From an uncultured Caryophanales bacterium (GTDB lineage: Bacteria; Bacillota_I; Bacilli_A; RF39; UBA660), in NCBI GenBank assembly GCA_947303225.1, contig CAMYXG010000055.1:1-7937 (forward strand): a stretch of DNA of 7,937 nt, in the 5' to 3' direction. The notes under the pieces were generated by a model. That model was not told where the DNA came from. It saw only the letters and a program-made list of their open reading frames with translations, and searched no databases. Position numbers and translations under genes: made by a program. This document shows positions 1 through 6,085 of this stretch, piece after piece (the stretch's first letter is position 1; each line of letters opens with the position of its first letter).

Positions 1-73
1 ATAAAAGATTCTTAACAATCACTAAAATACTATTTAAAGAGTTATCATTACAATTAATTACTGCCATATTCAT
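1..73 (-). CDS. 5' end of an unrecognised gene, cut by the left window edge
   Basis: A reading frame opens with ATG at 73-71 and stays open for 24 codons to the window edge, beginning MNMAVINCNDNSLNSI. A Shine-Dalgarno AAGGAAG (complement of 81-87) sits 7 nt before the ATG, which is ideal spacing. An extended -10 promoter at 122-129 would give a leader of about 40 nt. A second ATG two codons later (67-65) is also possible. Too little protein is visible to assign a family. It starts about 315 bp downstream of the candidate variable region of the neighbouring surface gene, so its identity bears on the DGR question. The call rests on the RBS, the promoter and the open frame; a chance ORF remains possible. 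Confidence 0.5.
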   Translation of the reverse strand, partial: MNMAVINCNDNSLNSILVIVKNLL

Positions 74-121
74 ATACAAACTTCCTTGAAATAAATCAAA
101 CCTTTCTATCTATCTTATGTT

Positions 122-129
122 ATTATATC
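122..129 (-). promoter_or_regulatory. Extended -10 promoter for the left-edge gene
   Basis: On the minus strand the sequence reads TGATATAAT, an exact TATAAT preceded by TGN (TATAAT is the complement of 122-127). There is no good -35 box 17 nt upstream, as is common for extended -10 promoters. Transcription would start near 115, about 40 nt before the ATG at 73. Confidence 0.5.
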
Positions 130-145
130 ACAAACTACTTTTTTC

Positions 146-177
146 ATAAAAAAAGATAAGATTGTTGCTTTTCTTAT
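146..177 (-). terminator. Weak intrinsic terminator after the surface protein gene
   Basis: Read on the minus strand, ATAAGA (complement of 172-177) pairs perfectly with TCTTAT (complement of 156-161) across a 10-nt loop, followed by CTTTTTTT (complement of 148-155). The stem is only 6 bp and AT-rich, so efficiency would be low. It is the only candidate with a U-tract between the surface gene and the next gene's promoter. Confidence 0.35.
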
Positions 178-267
178 TAAGTAATAAAATTTTAAAAACA
201 GGATAGAAATCACATAATATATAGAAAAAACTACTAATCTATAATCTTTTTGCATGATACATTTTTC

Positions 268-288
268 GACTCTACAAAATATAGAGTC
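268..288. repeat. Perfect 7-bp inverted repeat (hairpin)
   Basis: GACTCTA (268-274) and TAGAGTC (282-288) are perfect inverted copies around a 7-nt AT-rich loop. No T-run follows in either direction, so it does not look like an intrinsic terminator. It lies about 85 bp beyond the end of the GC-rich block of the surface gene. Function unknown. Confidence 0.5.
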
Positions 289-313
289 AAGGATAATCAT
301 TATTTTTATCTCT

Positions 314-358
314 ACTAGAAACCATTAGAAAGTCCTTATATACATCTTCTAATCTAGT
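314..358. repeat. Imperfect inverted repeat just downstream of the surface gene
   Basis: ACTAG (314-318) pairs with CTAGT (354-358) and ATTAGAA (324-330) pairs with TTCTAAT (347-353), giving 12 paired bases with a 5-nt one-sided bulge and a 16-nt loop. It begins 13 bp past the GC-rich 3' block. It could be an RNA 3'-end structure or a chance palindrome in AT-rich DNA. Confidence 0.35.
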
Positions 359-370
359 ATTTAGAAATAT

Positions 371-540
371 CTTGGGACAGCGCACCACTACCAATTGCAG
401 TAAGAGTTACCATCGCTGCTCACAGTACAGCCCCAACCACCAGTAACGCACGCATTCACGGAACCATCCGCTCTAGCATAAGCGTGCAGGCCGGAACCAT
501 TATAACAGTGCAAATCAGTAGAGCGTCCTGTACCTGATTC
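371..540 (-). other. GC-rich, adenine-depleted 3' block of the surface gene; candidate DGR variable region
   Basis: By hand count this 170-bp block has about 52% GC (89 of 170), against about 32% for 541-710. Coding-strand adenine is about 19%, against about 39% in 541-710. The block covers the last ~50 codons and continues 17 bp past the TAG stop as TGGTGCGCTGTCCCAAG before AT-rich DNA resumes. The final 45 codons contain no Lys, Glu, Gln, Met, Ile, Phe or Pro, and 36 end in C or T. Residues that look like scaffold use A-free codons that are unusual for this genome (GGT, TCC, CTG, TTG, GCT, GCG, GTG). DGRs copy a template repeat while mutating adenines, so AAY codons become NNY; a variable region should therefore be poor in A and rich in NNY. 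Template repeat and reverse transcriptase are not in the window. A horizontally acquired or recombined cassette is the main alternative. Confidence 0.4.
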
Positions 541-1539
541 ACTACAATAAGAGGAATTGGTAGAATAGCCAAAAGCTGTTTTTATTACTTCTTTATTTGC
601 TTCAAAATATGGACTAATATAATCTTCTCCTACTAGCCATGTTGATGCATCTAAATCATATGTTTTTTCTCCTTTTAATGGATAGTATCCTGCCACTACT
701 CCTGGATTTGCTGCAGCCATCTCTGGTGTTACTACAAATTCTACATAGCTTTCTGTTACAATTCCGTTTTCTATTTTATGTTTTAAACAGAATGGTAAAT
801 TTCGACTAGATGCTGTTATTGCATCACCCGAAGTTTGATAAGTTGGGATTCCATTTGGAATAGCTTGGCCTATCCATACAACTGAAGTATTGGTGCCATC
901 AGATAGTGTTTCAAAATTATCGTCATAGGTGTTCACTGTATACACCGTACTAGAATGTGCTACTGGTGTTGCTGTATTATCTGCTTGAACATATACTACA
1001 TTGAATTTAAAGACTATGGTATCTGCTGTTGTTGGTAATTCAGATGCTTCTATATCTCTTTTAAATTCTACTCGTACCTTTATCTTTTCGGTTGTATTTG
1101 CAGCCAATTTCTGTTTATTCGCAAGTGCTATTCCATCACTATAAGTTACTGTGTAATTTAAATAACTTGGTAGATTCTTTTCTGTTGTTCCATTAGACTC
1201 ATATGTTTTATTTGAGAATGATTCGATCATTGCATCAATTGATCCTTCGTTTACTGCATCAACAGTAAACTCATAGAAGTCTCCTGGAGTAGATAGAGTA
1301 ATAGAATACTCTACTTCCATATTACCTGTTTTGATGGTTGCTGGTGTTGTAACTTGTGTACCTGTAACACTACCACTCGTAACAACTAAATTACTCCAAT
1401 GAATATTCCAAGTATTACTACTTAAACTAGTAGTACCTCTAATATTTAAGTTACTAGATAATAATGCATACCCTAAACTTATTCCTAATAATAGTAATAC
1501 TAATAGAATGATACTTTTTTTCTTTTTACTTCTTCTCAT
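388..1539 (-). CDS. Secreted/anchored surface protein with cysteine-rich, possibly hypervariable C-terminus
   Basis: This 383-residue protein starts with a basic stretch (RRSKKKK) and one hydrophobic segment (about 9-28), a signal peptide or N-terminal anchor. Residues ~30-190 form a beta-rich, Ser/Thr/Asn-rich module (PGDFYEFTVD, NYTVTYSDG, KIKVRVEF) nearly matching the protein at 6583-7890. I recognise this N-terminal style from gut Bacilli metagenomes; likeness to TasA/camelysin-type beta-sandwich proteins is only suggestive. Residues ~195-325 are a second domain (YVEFVVTPEMAAANPG; YFEANKEVIKTAFG). Residues ~326-383 are short, polar and rich in Cys, Gly, Ser and Tyr, with a repeating DGS/DGN pattern. 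All six cysteines (251, 332, 345, 364, 371, 381) lie in the C-terminal third, which suggests disulfides outside the cell. The start ATG at 1539 has TAGGAG 9 nt upstream. Pilin-like or adhesin roles are possible; no activity can be assigned. Confidence 0.85.
   Translation of the reverse strand: MRRSKKKKSIILLVLLLLGISLGYALLSSNLNIRGTTSLSSNTWNIHWSNLVVTSGSVTGTQVTTPATIKTGNMEVEYSITLSTPGDFYEFTVDAVNEGSIDAMIESFSNKTYESNGTTEKNLPSYLNYTVTYSDGIALANKQKLAANTTEKIKVRVEFKRDIEASELPTTADTIVFKFNVVYVQADNTATPVAHSSTVYTVNTYDDNFETLSDGTNTSVVWIGQAIPNGIPTYQTSGDAITASSRNLPFCLKHKIENGIVTESYVEFVVTPEMAAANPGVVAGYYPLKGEKTYDLDASTWLVGEDYISPYFEANKEVIKTAFGYSTNSSYCSESGTGRSTDLHCYNGSGLHAYARADGSVNACVTGGWGCTVSSDGNSYCNW
970..1539 (-). repeat. 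Paralogous N-terminal module, copy 1 (copy 2 at about 7320-7890)
   Basis: The first ~190 codons of the two surface genes are homologous at the DNA level and in the same orientation; for example the stretch around 1115-1200 matches that around 7475-7560 with the shared run TGTTGTTCCATTAGA (plus strand). Homology stops at about codon 190, where the C-terminal domains diverge completely. The two copies bracket about 5.8 kb containing the small gene and the operon. Confidence 0.7.
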
Positions 1540-1548
1540 ATACTTATA

Positions 1549-1554
1549 CTCCTA
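1549..1554 (-). promoter_or_regulatory. Ribosome binding site of the surface protein gene
   Basis: TAGGAG on the minus strand lies 9 nt upstream of the ATG at 1539 and supports that start. The paralogue at 6583-7890 has the same TAGGAG 8 nt before its ATG. Confidence 0.7.
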
Positions 1555-1568
1555 TATTTTATAGTGTC

Positions 1569-1597
1569 ATTGTAACATACCTTTTTTGTGAATACAA
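1569..1597 (-). promoter_or_regulatory. Promoter of the surface protein gene
   Basis: On the minus strand TTGTAT (-35, complement of 1592-1597) and TACAAT (-10, complement of 1569-1574) are separated by exactly 17 nt, and the -10 is preceded by TGT (extended -10). It lies in the 80-bp gap after the phospholipase-like gene, so the surface gene can be expressed apart from the operon. I see no terminator in this gap, so read-through from the operon is also possible. Confidence 0.6.
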
Positions 1598-1619
1598 TTC
1601 AATATCATTTATACAATCT

Positions 1620-2171
1620 TCAATCTTTTTTTTGAATTTCTTCTATAATACGTGATATAGAATTTTCTAAAAAAGAAATAAAACGATCTATAGGAATAAC
1701 TTTAGTTTTTCCTTCTTTTGTTACTCTTAAACATCTTAAATTAGTATTGAATCTTTTTAAATCAATTCTATCATCATCAAAAACTAAATAAGATGATATT
1801 TTTTCAACATCTAAATCAAAATAATCAATTAATATAGAATTACTCTTATCATAATCTTCATACACTGTTTTATCTTGAAAAAAATTCAAATCATTTGTAA
1901 TACTAGGAATAAACTCATCCATAAAATACTGATCTAATAATAAATGAGTATAATATCCTAAATGAATAGAATCAGATATATCAAAATGTTCTCTATAATA
2001 ATCTGAATCAGGAATATAAAAAATAGAGCCTTGTTTCTTATAATGAGTATCCATCTTATCTCCCTTTAAGATATCCGGTAATAGATTACCTCTATAAAAA
2101 TCAGGATCCGTAATTCCAAGTTTCTCCCCTACTTTTTTTGCAACACTCATATGAGCAATAATACCTGGCAT
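1620..2171 (-). CDS. Small zinc-dependent phospholipase C-like / metal-dependent hydrolase family protein
   Basis: The 183-residue protein begins MPGIIAH and has the order of candidate metal ligands typical of the zinc-dependent phospholipase C-like family (Zn_dep_PLPC): His7, Asp33 in the GNLLPDI segment, His43 in THY, and His70, His76 and Asp80 in IHLGYYTHLLLD. It has no signal peptide or membrane segment, so it is probably cytoplasmic. Members found in Firmicutes genomes are mostly uncharacterised, and a phospholipase activity is not shown by the sequence. I chose ATG at 2171; the in-frame GTG at 2180 is part of the Shine-Dalgarno AGAGGTGA itself. The gene starts 11 nt after the histidine kinase stop and its ribosome binding site overlaps that stop, so translation is probably coupled and it is the last gene of the operon. 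It stops with TGA. Confidence 0.6.
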   Translation of the reverse strand: MPGIIAHMSVAKKVGEKLGITDPDFYRGNLLPDILKGDKMDTHYKKQGSIFYIPDSDYYREHFDISDSIHLGYYTHLLLDQYFMDEFIPSITNDLNFFQDKTVYEDYDKSNSILIDYFDLDVEKISSYLVFDDDRIDLKRFNTNLRCLRVTKEGKTKVIPIDRFISFLENSISRIIEEIQKKD

Positions 2172-2176
2172 AATAG

Positions 2177-2184
2177 TCACCTCT
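2177..2184 (-). promoter_or_regulatory. Ribosome binding site that decides the start of the phospholipase-like gene
   Basis: AGAGGTGA on the minus strand is a near-perfect Shine-Dalgarno sequence with 5 nt between its end and the ATG at 2171. It contains the GTG at 2180 that an ORF caller could take as the start, and it overlaps the TAG stop of the kinase gene (2183-2185). Confidence 0.7.
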
Positions 2185-3415
2185 ATCTTTTTAAAATCAC
2201 TTCAAATGAAGTATAACCATCTCTAGAATAAGCTTTTATTTTACCATGATGTTTTTCAACAATTTTCTTTGCAATAGCAAGACCTAAACCATATCGATTT
2301 TCATTTCTATTTCTTGCTTTATCTGCTCGATAAAATCTTTCAAAAATCTTTTCTTCTTCTCCCATAGGAATAGGAGTTCCTTCATTTTTTACAAGCAATA
2401 TAACAACACTTTTTTCTTGTTTTAATTCAAGATTGATATGTCCATTATTCTTACAATGTTTTATAGCATTATCCATTAGAATTGTAACTAATTGTTTTAT
2501 CTCACTTGTCTGACAAGAGAAAGTAATATTTTCTTCAATATGATAATCAAATAGAATATTCTTTTCATAAATCAAACTCTCTAATGGTAAAACAGCCATC
2601 TCTACTAATTTTGATAAATTATGTTCTTCTAGAATTACTTTCCTATTTTCGTTTTCTAATTTAGCTAAATCCAATAATTCTTTAATCAAATCATTCATTC
2701 GATTTGATTCGTTCTGAATATTACGAAGCCATTTTTTATCTTTATCACTCTCCATTGCCTCCGCACTAGCCATTATCACAGAAAGCGGAGTTTTTAATTC
2801 ATGAGAAGCATCCGCAATAAACTGTTTTTGTTTTGAAAAACTTTCTTCTACTGGTTGAATAATCCATTTAGAAATAGATTGAGACAAAACATAAAAAATA
2901 GTCTCAAACACTATAAAAGCAATAATAGAAAGAAAAAGATTCAAACGTAAAGTCTCATTAACTTCCTGATTATCAATAAGAATAATTTGATTAGATTGAT
3001 AACGATAAGAATACTTTCTAAAATATAAATTTCCAATCTCAAGAGAATCTTTTTTCTTACTTTGAAGAATCTTTAATGCTTCTTTTTTTATTTCATTAGG
3101 AGTTGTTTCCTCCTTCGTATGACTAATAATTTGAGAAATCTGATTATCTTGAAGAATAATTGTATAAATATCTACATCCATAAATCTCTTTGGTCTATTA
3201 TCATCATCTTTATTTACAGATATTGTTTCTTTTTCATCTACACTTTTTGGAGGAGTAAAATCATTCTTTTCATTCATCATTCTCATTAAATTATCTTGAA
3301 TATTGTTCTTTTCTCGAATATAAATAGTAGTATTAAAAAGAAATAAAATACAAGTAATAGAAATAGAGAGAATAGTAAAAATAGTAACAAATACTTTAAT
3401 TTTCAGTTTCTTCAT
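2183..3415 (-). CDS. Sensor histidine kinase (two-component system)
   Basis: In the 410-residue form, a transmembrane helix (~8-28), an extracellular sensor region (~33-155, no recognised fold) and a second helix (~158-179) are followed by a HisKA domain with the phosphorylated His205 in ASHELKTP. The HATPase domain shows the N box (LMDNAIKHC, Asn316), a G1 box KNEGTPIP, the F box IFERFYRAD (357-365) and the G2 box GLGLAIAKKIV (from 376). The usual Asp of G1 is Asn here, a variant I know from other Firmicutes kinases, so activity is likely. It should autophosphorylate and pass phosphate to the regulator encoded just upstream. Two ATGs are adjacent (3418 and 3415); AGAGG in AGAGGTGT is 3 nt from the first and 6 nt from the second, so I prefer 3415. 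The start overlaps the regulator's 3' end by 20 nt, implying translational coupling. The signal sensed is unknown. Confidence 0.93.
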   Translation of the reverse strand: MKKLKIKVFVTIFTILSISITCILFLFNTTIYIREKNNIQDNLMRMMNEKNDFTPPKSVDEKETISVNKDDDNRPKRFMDVDIYTIILQDNQISQIISHTKEETTPNEIKKEALKILQSKKKDSLEIGNLYFRKYSYRYQSNQIILIDNQEVNETLRLNLFLSIIAFIVFETIFYVLSQSISKWIIQPVEESFSKQKQFIADASHELKTPLSVIMASAEAMESDKDKKWLRNIQNESNRMNDLIKELLDLAKLENENRKVILEEHNLSKLVEMAVLPLESLIYEKNILFDYHIEENITFSCQTSEIKQLVTILMDNAIKHCKNNGHINLELKQEKSVVILLVKNEGTPIPMGEEEKIFERFYRADKARNRNENRYGLGLAIAKKIVEKHHGKIKAYSRDGYTSFEVILKR

Positions 3416-4094
3416 CATACACCTCTAATTTATATCCTAATCCTCGATTTGCCTTAATCCTTACATTACAACCAATCACTTTTAATTTTTTTCGAATAAA
3501 TGATAAATATACTTCCAAATTATTAGATTCTATTTCATTATCTATCCCCCATATTTTGGTATAAATTTGATCCTTAGAAATAATTTGATTTGAATTTTTC
3601 ATGAAATATTCTAACAATTCAAATTCTTTCTTACCAATTTCTAAACTCTCCTCAGTATCAATACAAGTAATACTAGAATTTTTTAAATTTAATCGTAAGT
3701 TCCCTACTTCTATAAAGTCATTTAATACTTTGCCATGATTTCTTCGAAGTTGAAGATTAACTCTCGCAACCAATTCTTCTACATGAAATGGTTTCGTAAC
3801 ATAATCATCCGCTCCTCCTGATAATCCTTCTAATTTGTCTTCAATCTCAGCCTTTGCAGTAAGCATAATAACCTTGATATCAGAATCAGAATCTCTTATT
3901 TCTTTTAAAATATCAAACCCATTCATATGAGGAAGCATAACATCTAAAATAACTAAATCATAGGTACCATCAAGAGCTCGATAAAGACCTTCTTCTCCAT
4001 CTACTTCAATATCTACAACATATTTTTCTTTTTTTAGTCTTGATGCAATTACATCTGCTAAATTATATTCATCTTCAATAATTAATACTTTCAT
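3396..4094 (-). CDS. OmpR/PhoB-family response regulator
   Basis: The 232-residue protein has a receiver domain (~1-115) with the acidic pocket Glu7-Asp8, phosphoacceptor Asp51 in VILDVMLP, Thr79 in MLTAKAE and Lys101 in VTKPF. A C-terminal OmpR-type winged helix (~125-225) ends in the recognition helix and wing (NNLEVYLSFIRKKL; ANRGLGYKL). It is a DNA-binding transcription factor, and the overlapping kinase gene downstream is its evident partner. I chose ATG at 4094, which gives the classic start MKVLIIEDE; a TTG at 4112 in frame would add six unneeded residues and lies upstream of the TGGGTGA ribosome binding site. The gap to the amylase gene upstream is 44 nt, AT-rich and without a terminator, so co-transcription is likely. 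A weak internal promoter in that gap cannot be excluded. Targets are unknown; the neighbouring amylase or surface genes are candidates only. Confidence 0.94.
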   Translation of the reverse strand: MKVLIIEDEYNLADVIASRLKKEKYVVDIEVDGEEGLYRALDGTYDLVILDVMLPHMNGFDILKEIRDSDSDIKVIMLTAKAEIEDKLEGLSGGADDYVTKPFHVEELVARVNLQLRRNHGKVLNDFIEVGNLRLNLKNSSITCIDTEESLEIGKKEFELLEYFMKNSNQIISKDQIYTKIWGIDNEIESNNLEVYLSFIRKKLKVIGCNVRIKANRGLGYKLEVYDEETEN

Positions 4095-4138
4095 GTTTTT
4101 CACCCATTCCAATATATAAAATATAAATTAAATAAACA

Positions 4139-6016
4139 TTAAAAATTACGATACCATCTGTTATTCTTTTTTAATACCAAAGCTCCATGAGAATCTAATT
4201 CTTCTAAGTTAGAATCCCCCAAAGAATAAGTTTCTAAATAATAAAAATCACGTTGAATATCCAAAGGAATTTTATTACTAGAACGATTAATAAATACCTG
4301 AGCCAATTGATCTTGACCCATTCGTTCAAAGTAAAAATACTGATCAGTTAAATCAACAAGACGAAAATCTGCTTTTTCCAAGAAAGACTCTCTCTTTCGT
4401 ATTCTTCCCATCCATTTAACAAATTCCAATAATTCTAAATCCATATCATTCCAAGGAAAAGGCTTTCTATTTGCTAAATTACCAAGTCCCTCTACCCCAA
4501 CTTCATCTCCATAAAAAACGGATAAAATACCAGGTAAAAAAGTAAGTGTAAATAAATAGGTTTCATAAATCTCTTTTCCTCGTTTATACTCTTCTTCACT
4601 CATAGTAAATTTTTTTTGATAATTTAAATAACGATTAGAAGGATCCCAAGCCCATTCACCTGTATATTGAAACTCCTTTGTACCAAAAATATTAATAGCT
4701 CTACTAATATCATGAGTAGAAGTAAAATTCATCAAAGAATGTAAAGTATCTTCTGGATATTCCGTTTTTAATTGTCTAAAAACTTCTTTTAATTTTTCTT
4801 TATCTTCATATTTAAAATAACGAATTAAAGCATCTACTAAAGGATAATTCATAACAGAATCCATACCTTTACCACTAGATAAATATCCACGATTCATTCT
4901 CATTGGATTCTTCCATACTTCTCCAAGTATAAAACCATCCTCTTTATTTCTTTTAACGGCCTTTCTAATTCCTTCAATAAACTCATCTGTTAATTCATCC
5001 GCAACATCTAATCTCAATCCATCTATTCCACAAGAAAACCATAAATCAATAACTCCATCTTCTCCATAAATATATTCTTGCCACTCTTTAGAATATCCAT
5101 CACAAACAGGAAGATTCTTCATTCCCCACCAATAATCAAAACAAACTTCTCCATTATTTTGATAAGTACGATAAAAAGGAAAATAAATAGAATCCCTACT
5201 TTGATATGCTCCAACATTATCAAAAGATCCATATTGATTAAAGTATTTACTGTCATTTCCAGTATGATTAAATACTGCGTCTATTATCACTTTCATACCT
5301 TTTTTATGAGCTGCATCACATAAACTTTTTAAGTCTTCTAAACGACCAGCATATGGGTCAACCATTTCATAATCAGCAGTATCATATCGATGATTCGATT
5401 GAGAAGCTACAATAGGACTAACATAGATAATACTAACTCCTAAAGATTTTATATAATCAAGTTTTTCTTCAATACCCTTTAAATCTCCCCCATAAAAATC
5501 AGTATTCCAACGTTTATTTCCATCTGGACCAATAATAGGTTCTTCATCCCAAGAAGAATGAATTACACGATTTTTCATAGGAGAAAGTTCTTCTTCACTT
5601 CCACGATAAAAACGATCTAAGAAGATATGATACATCATCTTACCCTTTGCCCAATCTGGTACAGAAAACCCACTACTCATCTTCCACATATCATCCTGTG
5701 AAATAGTAGAAAAATCTTCTAAATGATTTTTTTTAAAATAAAAAAACTGATGATTTACTTCCAAAGAAAAATAATAATGATAAAGTGCATGCACCGGCAG
5801 AGAAACATCTACTTGAAAGTAAGCATAACCATCACGATTTTCAACATGATTCATCAAATATACTTTTCTCTCATTCTCACTCTCTACAAAAAACTTTGCT
5901 TGATCAATCCATCCCATATCCATAGGAATACGAATGGATACAGAATACAAAGTCTCATCACCCTTTTTTTCTTTCTCATCAATTTCAAAATCTACATTTT
6001 TTAAATATTCTTCCAT
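4139..6016 (-). CDS. GH13 alpha-amylase family glycoside hydrolase (neopullulanase/cyclomaltodextrinase-like)
   Basis: This 625-residue enzyme should hydrolyse alpha-glucans or maltodextrins. An N-terminal beta-sandwich region (~1-115), like CBM34 of neopullulanases, precedes the catalytic barrel starting at MMYHIFLDRFYRG (~127). GH13 motifs are complete: region I DAVFNH (246-251), region II GLRLDVADE with nucleophile Asp337, region III GEVW with acid/base Glu366, and region IV STHD with transition-state Asp436. A C-terminal beta domain follows (~540-625). There is no signal peptide, so it acts in the cytoplasm, probably on imported oligosaccharides. N-domain plus barrel resembles the GH13_20 type, but the exact specificity cannot be read from the sequence. 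The start is ATG at 6016; an in-frame GTG at 6025 lies inside the Shine-Dalgarno AGAGGGTG. It is the first gene of the likely operon with the two-component system; no sugar transporter is in view. Confidence 0.92.
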   Translation of the reverse strand: MEEYLKNVDFEIDEKEKKGDETLYSVSIRIPMDMGWIDQAKFFVESENERKVYLMNHVENRDGYAYFQVDVSLPVHALYHYYFSLEVNHQFFYFKKNHLEDFSTISQDDMWKMSSGFSVPDWAKGKMMYHIFLDRFYRGSEEELSPMKNRVIHSSWDEEPIIGPDGNKRWNTDFYGGDLKGIEEKLDYIKSLGVSIIYVSPIVASQSNHRYDTADYEMVDPYAGRLEDLKSLCDAAHKKGMKVIIDAVFNHTGNDSKYFNQYGSFDNVGAYQSRDSIYFPFYRTYQNNGEVCFDYWWGMKNLPVCDGYSKEWQEYIYGEDGVIDLWFSCGIDGLRLDVADELTDEFIEGIRKAVKRNKEDGFILGEVWKNPMRMNRGYLSSGKGMDSVMNYPLVDALIRYFKYEDKEKLKEVFRQLKTEYPEDTLHSLMNFTSTHDISRAINIFGTKEFQYTGEWAWDPSNRYLNYQKKFTMSEEEYKRGKEIYETYLFTLTFLPGILSVFYGDEVGVEGLGNLANRKPFPWNDMDLELLEFVKWMGRIRKRESFLEKADFRLVDLTDQYFYFERMGQDQLAQVFINRSSNKIPLDIQRDFYYLETYSLGDSNLEELDSHGALVLKKNNRWYRNF

Positions 6017-6022
6017 AATGAA

Positions 6023-6030
6023 CACCCTCT
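6023..6030 (-). promoter_or_regulatory. Ribosome binding site that decides the start of the amylase gene
   Basis: AGAGGGTG on the minus strand stands 6 nt before the ATG at 6016. The in-frame GTG at 6025-6023 is the end of this element and is not a plausible start codon. Confidence 0.65.
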
Positions 6031-6039
6031 ACTATCTTC

Positions 6040-6047
6040 ATTATATC
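6040..6047 (-). promoter_or_regulatory. Extended -10 promoter of the amylase/two-component operon
   Basis: The minus strand reads TGATATAAT (TATAAT is the complement of 6040-6045). No clear -35 box is present because the upstream 17 nt are the T-rich tail of the preceding terminator. Transcription would start near 6033, about 17 nt before the ATG at 6016, so the leader is short. I see no cre-like catabolite site here. Confidence 0.5.
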
Positions 6048-6077
6048 AAAAGAAAAAGAAGAAAGCTAGATTCTTCT
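6048..6077 (-). terminator. Intrinsic terminator after the small frameshifted gene
   Basis: On the minus strand AGAAGAA (complement of 6071-6077) pairs with TTCTTCT (complement of 6057-6063) over a 7-nt loop and is followed by a T-rich tail, TTTTCTTTT. It lies 8 bp after the stop of the small gene and just upstream of the operon's -10. The stem is AT-rich and so of moderate strength. Confidence 0.5.
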
Positions 6078-6085
6078 CATATATT

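Larger units (their letters stand above)
74..387. other. Intergenic region with hairpins and a leftward promoter
   Basis: This 314-bp stretch separates the surface gene stop from the left-edge gene. From 74 to about 370 it is very AT-rich; 371-387 is GC-rich and belongs to the unusual 3' block of the surface gene. It holds an imperfect hairpin (314-358), a perfect 7-bp inverted repeat (268-288), a weak terminator-like hairpin (146-177) and a promoter (122-129). A 61-codon minus-strand frame at 115-300 has no convincing ribosome binding site and overlaps these elements, so I do not call it a gene. I see no sequence resembling a second copy (template repeat) of the 371-540 block here. Confidence 0.6.

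Noticed and set aside
268..288. Perfect hairpin as a transcription terminator
   Set aside because: No T-run follows on either strand.
115..300. 61-codon minus-strand open frame with an ATG at 300
   Set aside because: No good ribosome binding site. It overlaps a hairpin, a weak terminator and the promoter of the left-edge gene, and its composition is what translated AT-rich noncoding DNA gives.
1..370. A DGR template repeat inside the window
   Set aside because: Apart from the block itself (371-540), no GC-rich stretch or near-copy of it is visible here or elsewhere in the window, and no reverse transcriptase is encoded. The DGR idea therefore rests on the target region alone.
2172..2180. 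GTG start at 2180 for the phospholipase-like protein
   Set aside because: The GTG is the end of the Shine-Dalgarno AGAGGTGA; family members start at MPG, which is the ATG at 2171.
2183..3415. Degenerate kinase because the G1 Asp is replaced by Asn
   Set aside because: The other catalytic boxes are complete and NxG in place of DxG occurs in many Firmicutes kinases of this type, so inactivity is not supported.
5078..5323. Plus-strand open frame
   Set aside because: Lies wholly antisense within the GH13 catalytic domain, with no ribosome binding site.
5723..6004. Plus-strand open frame
   Set aside because: Antisense shadow of the N-terminal part of the amylase; low-complexity Ile/Phe/Lys content.
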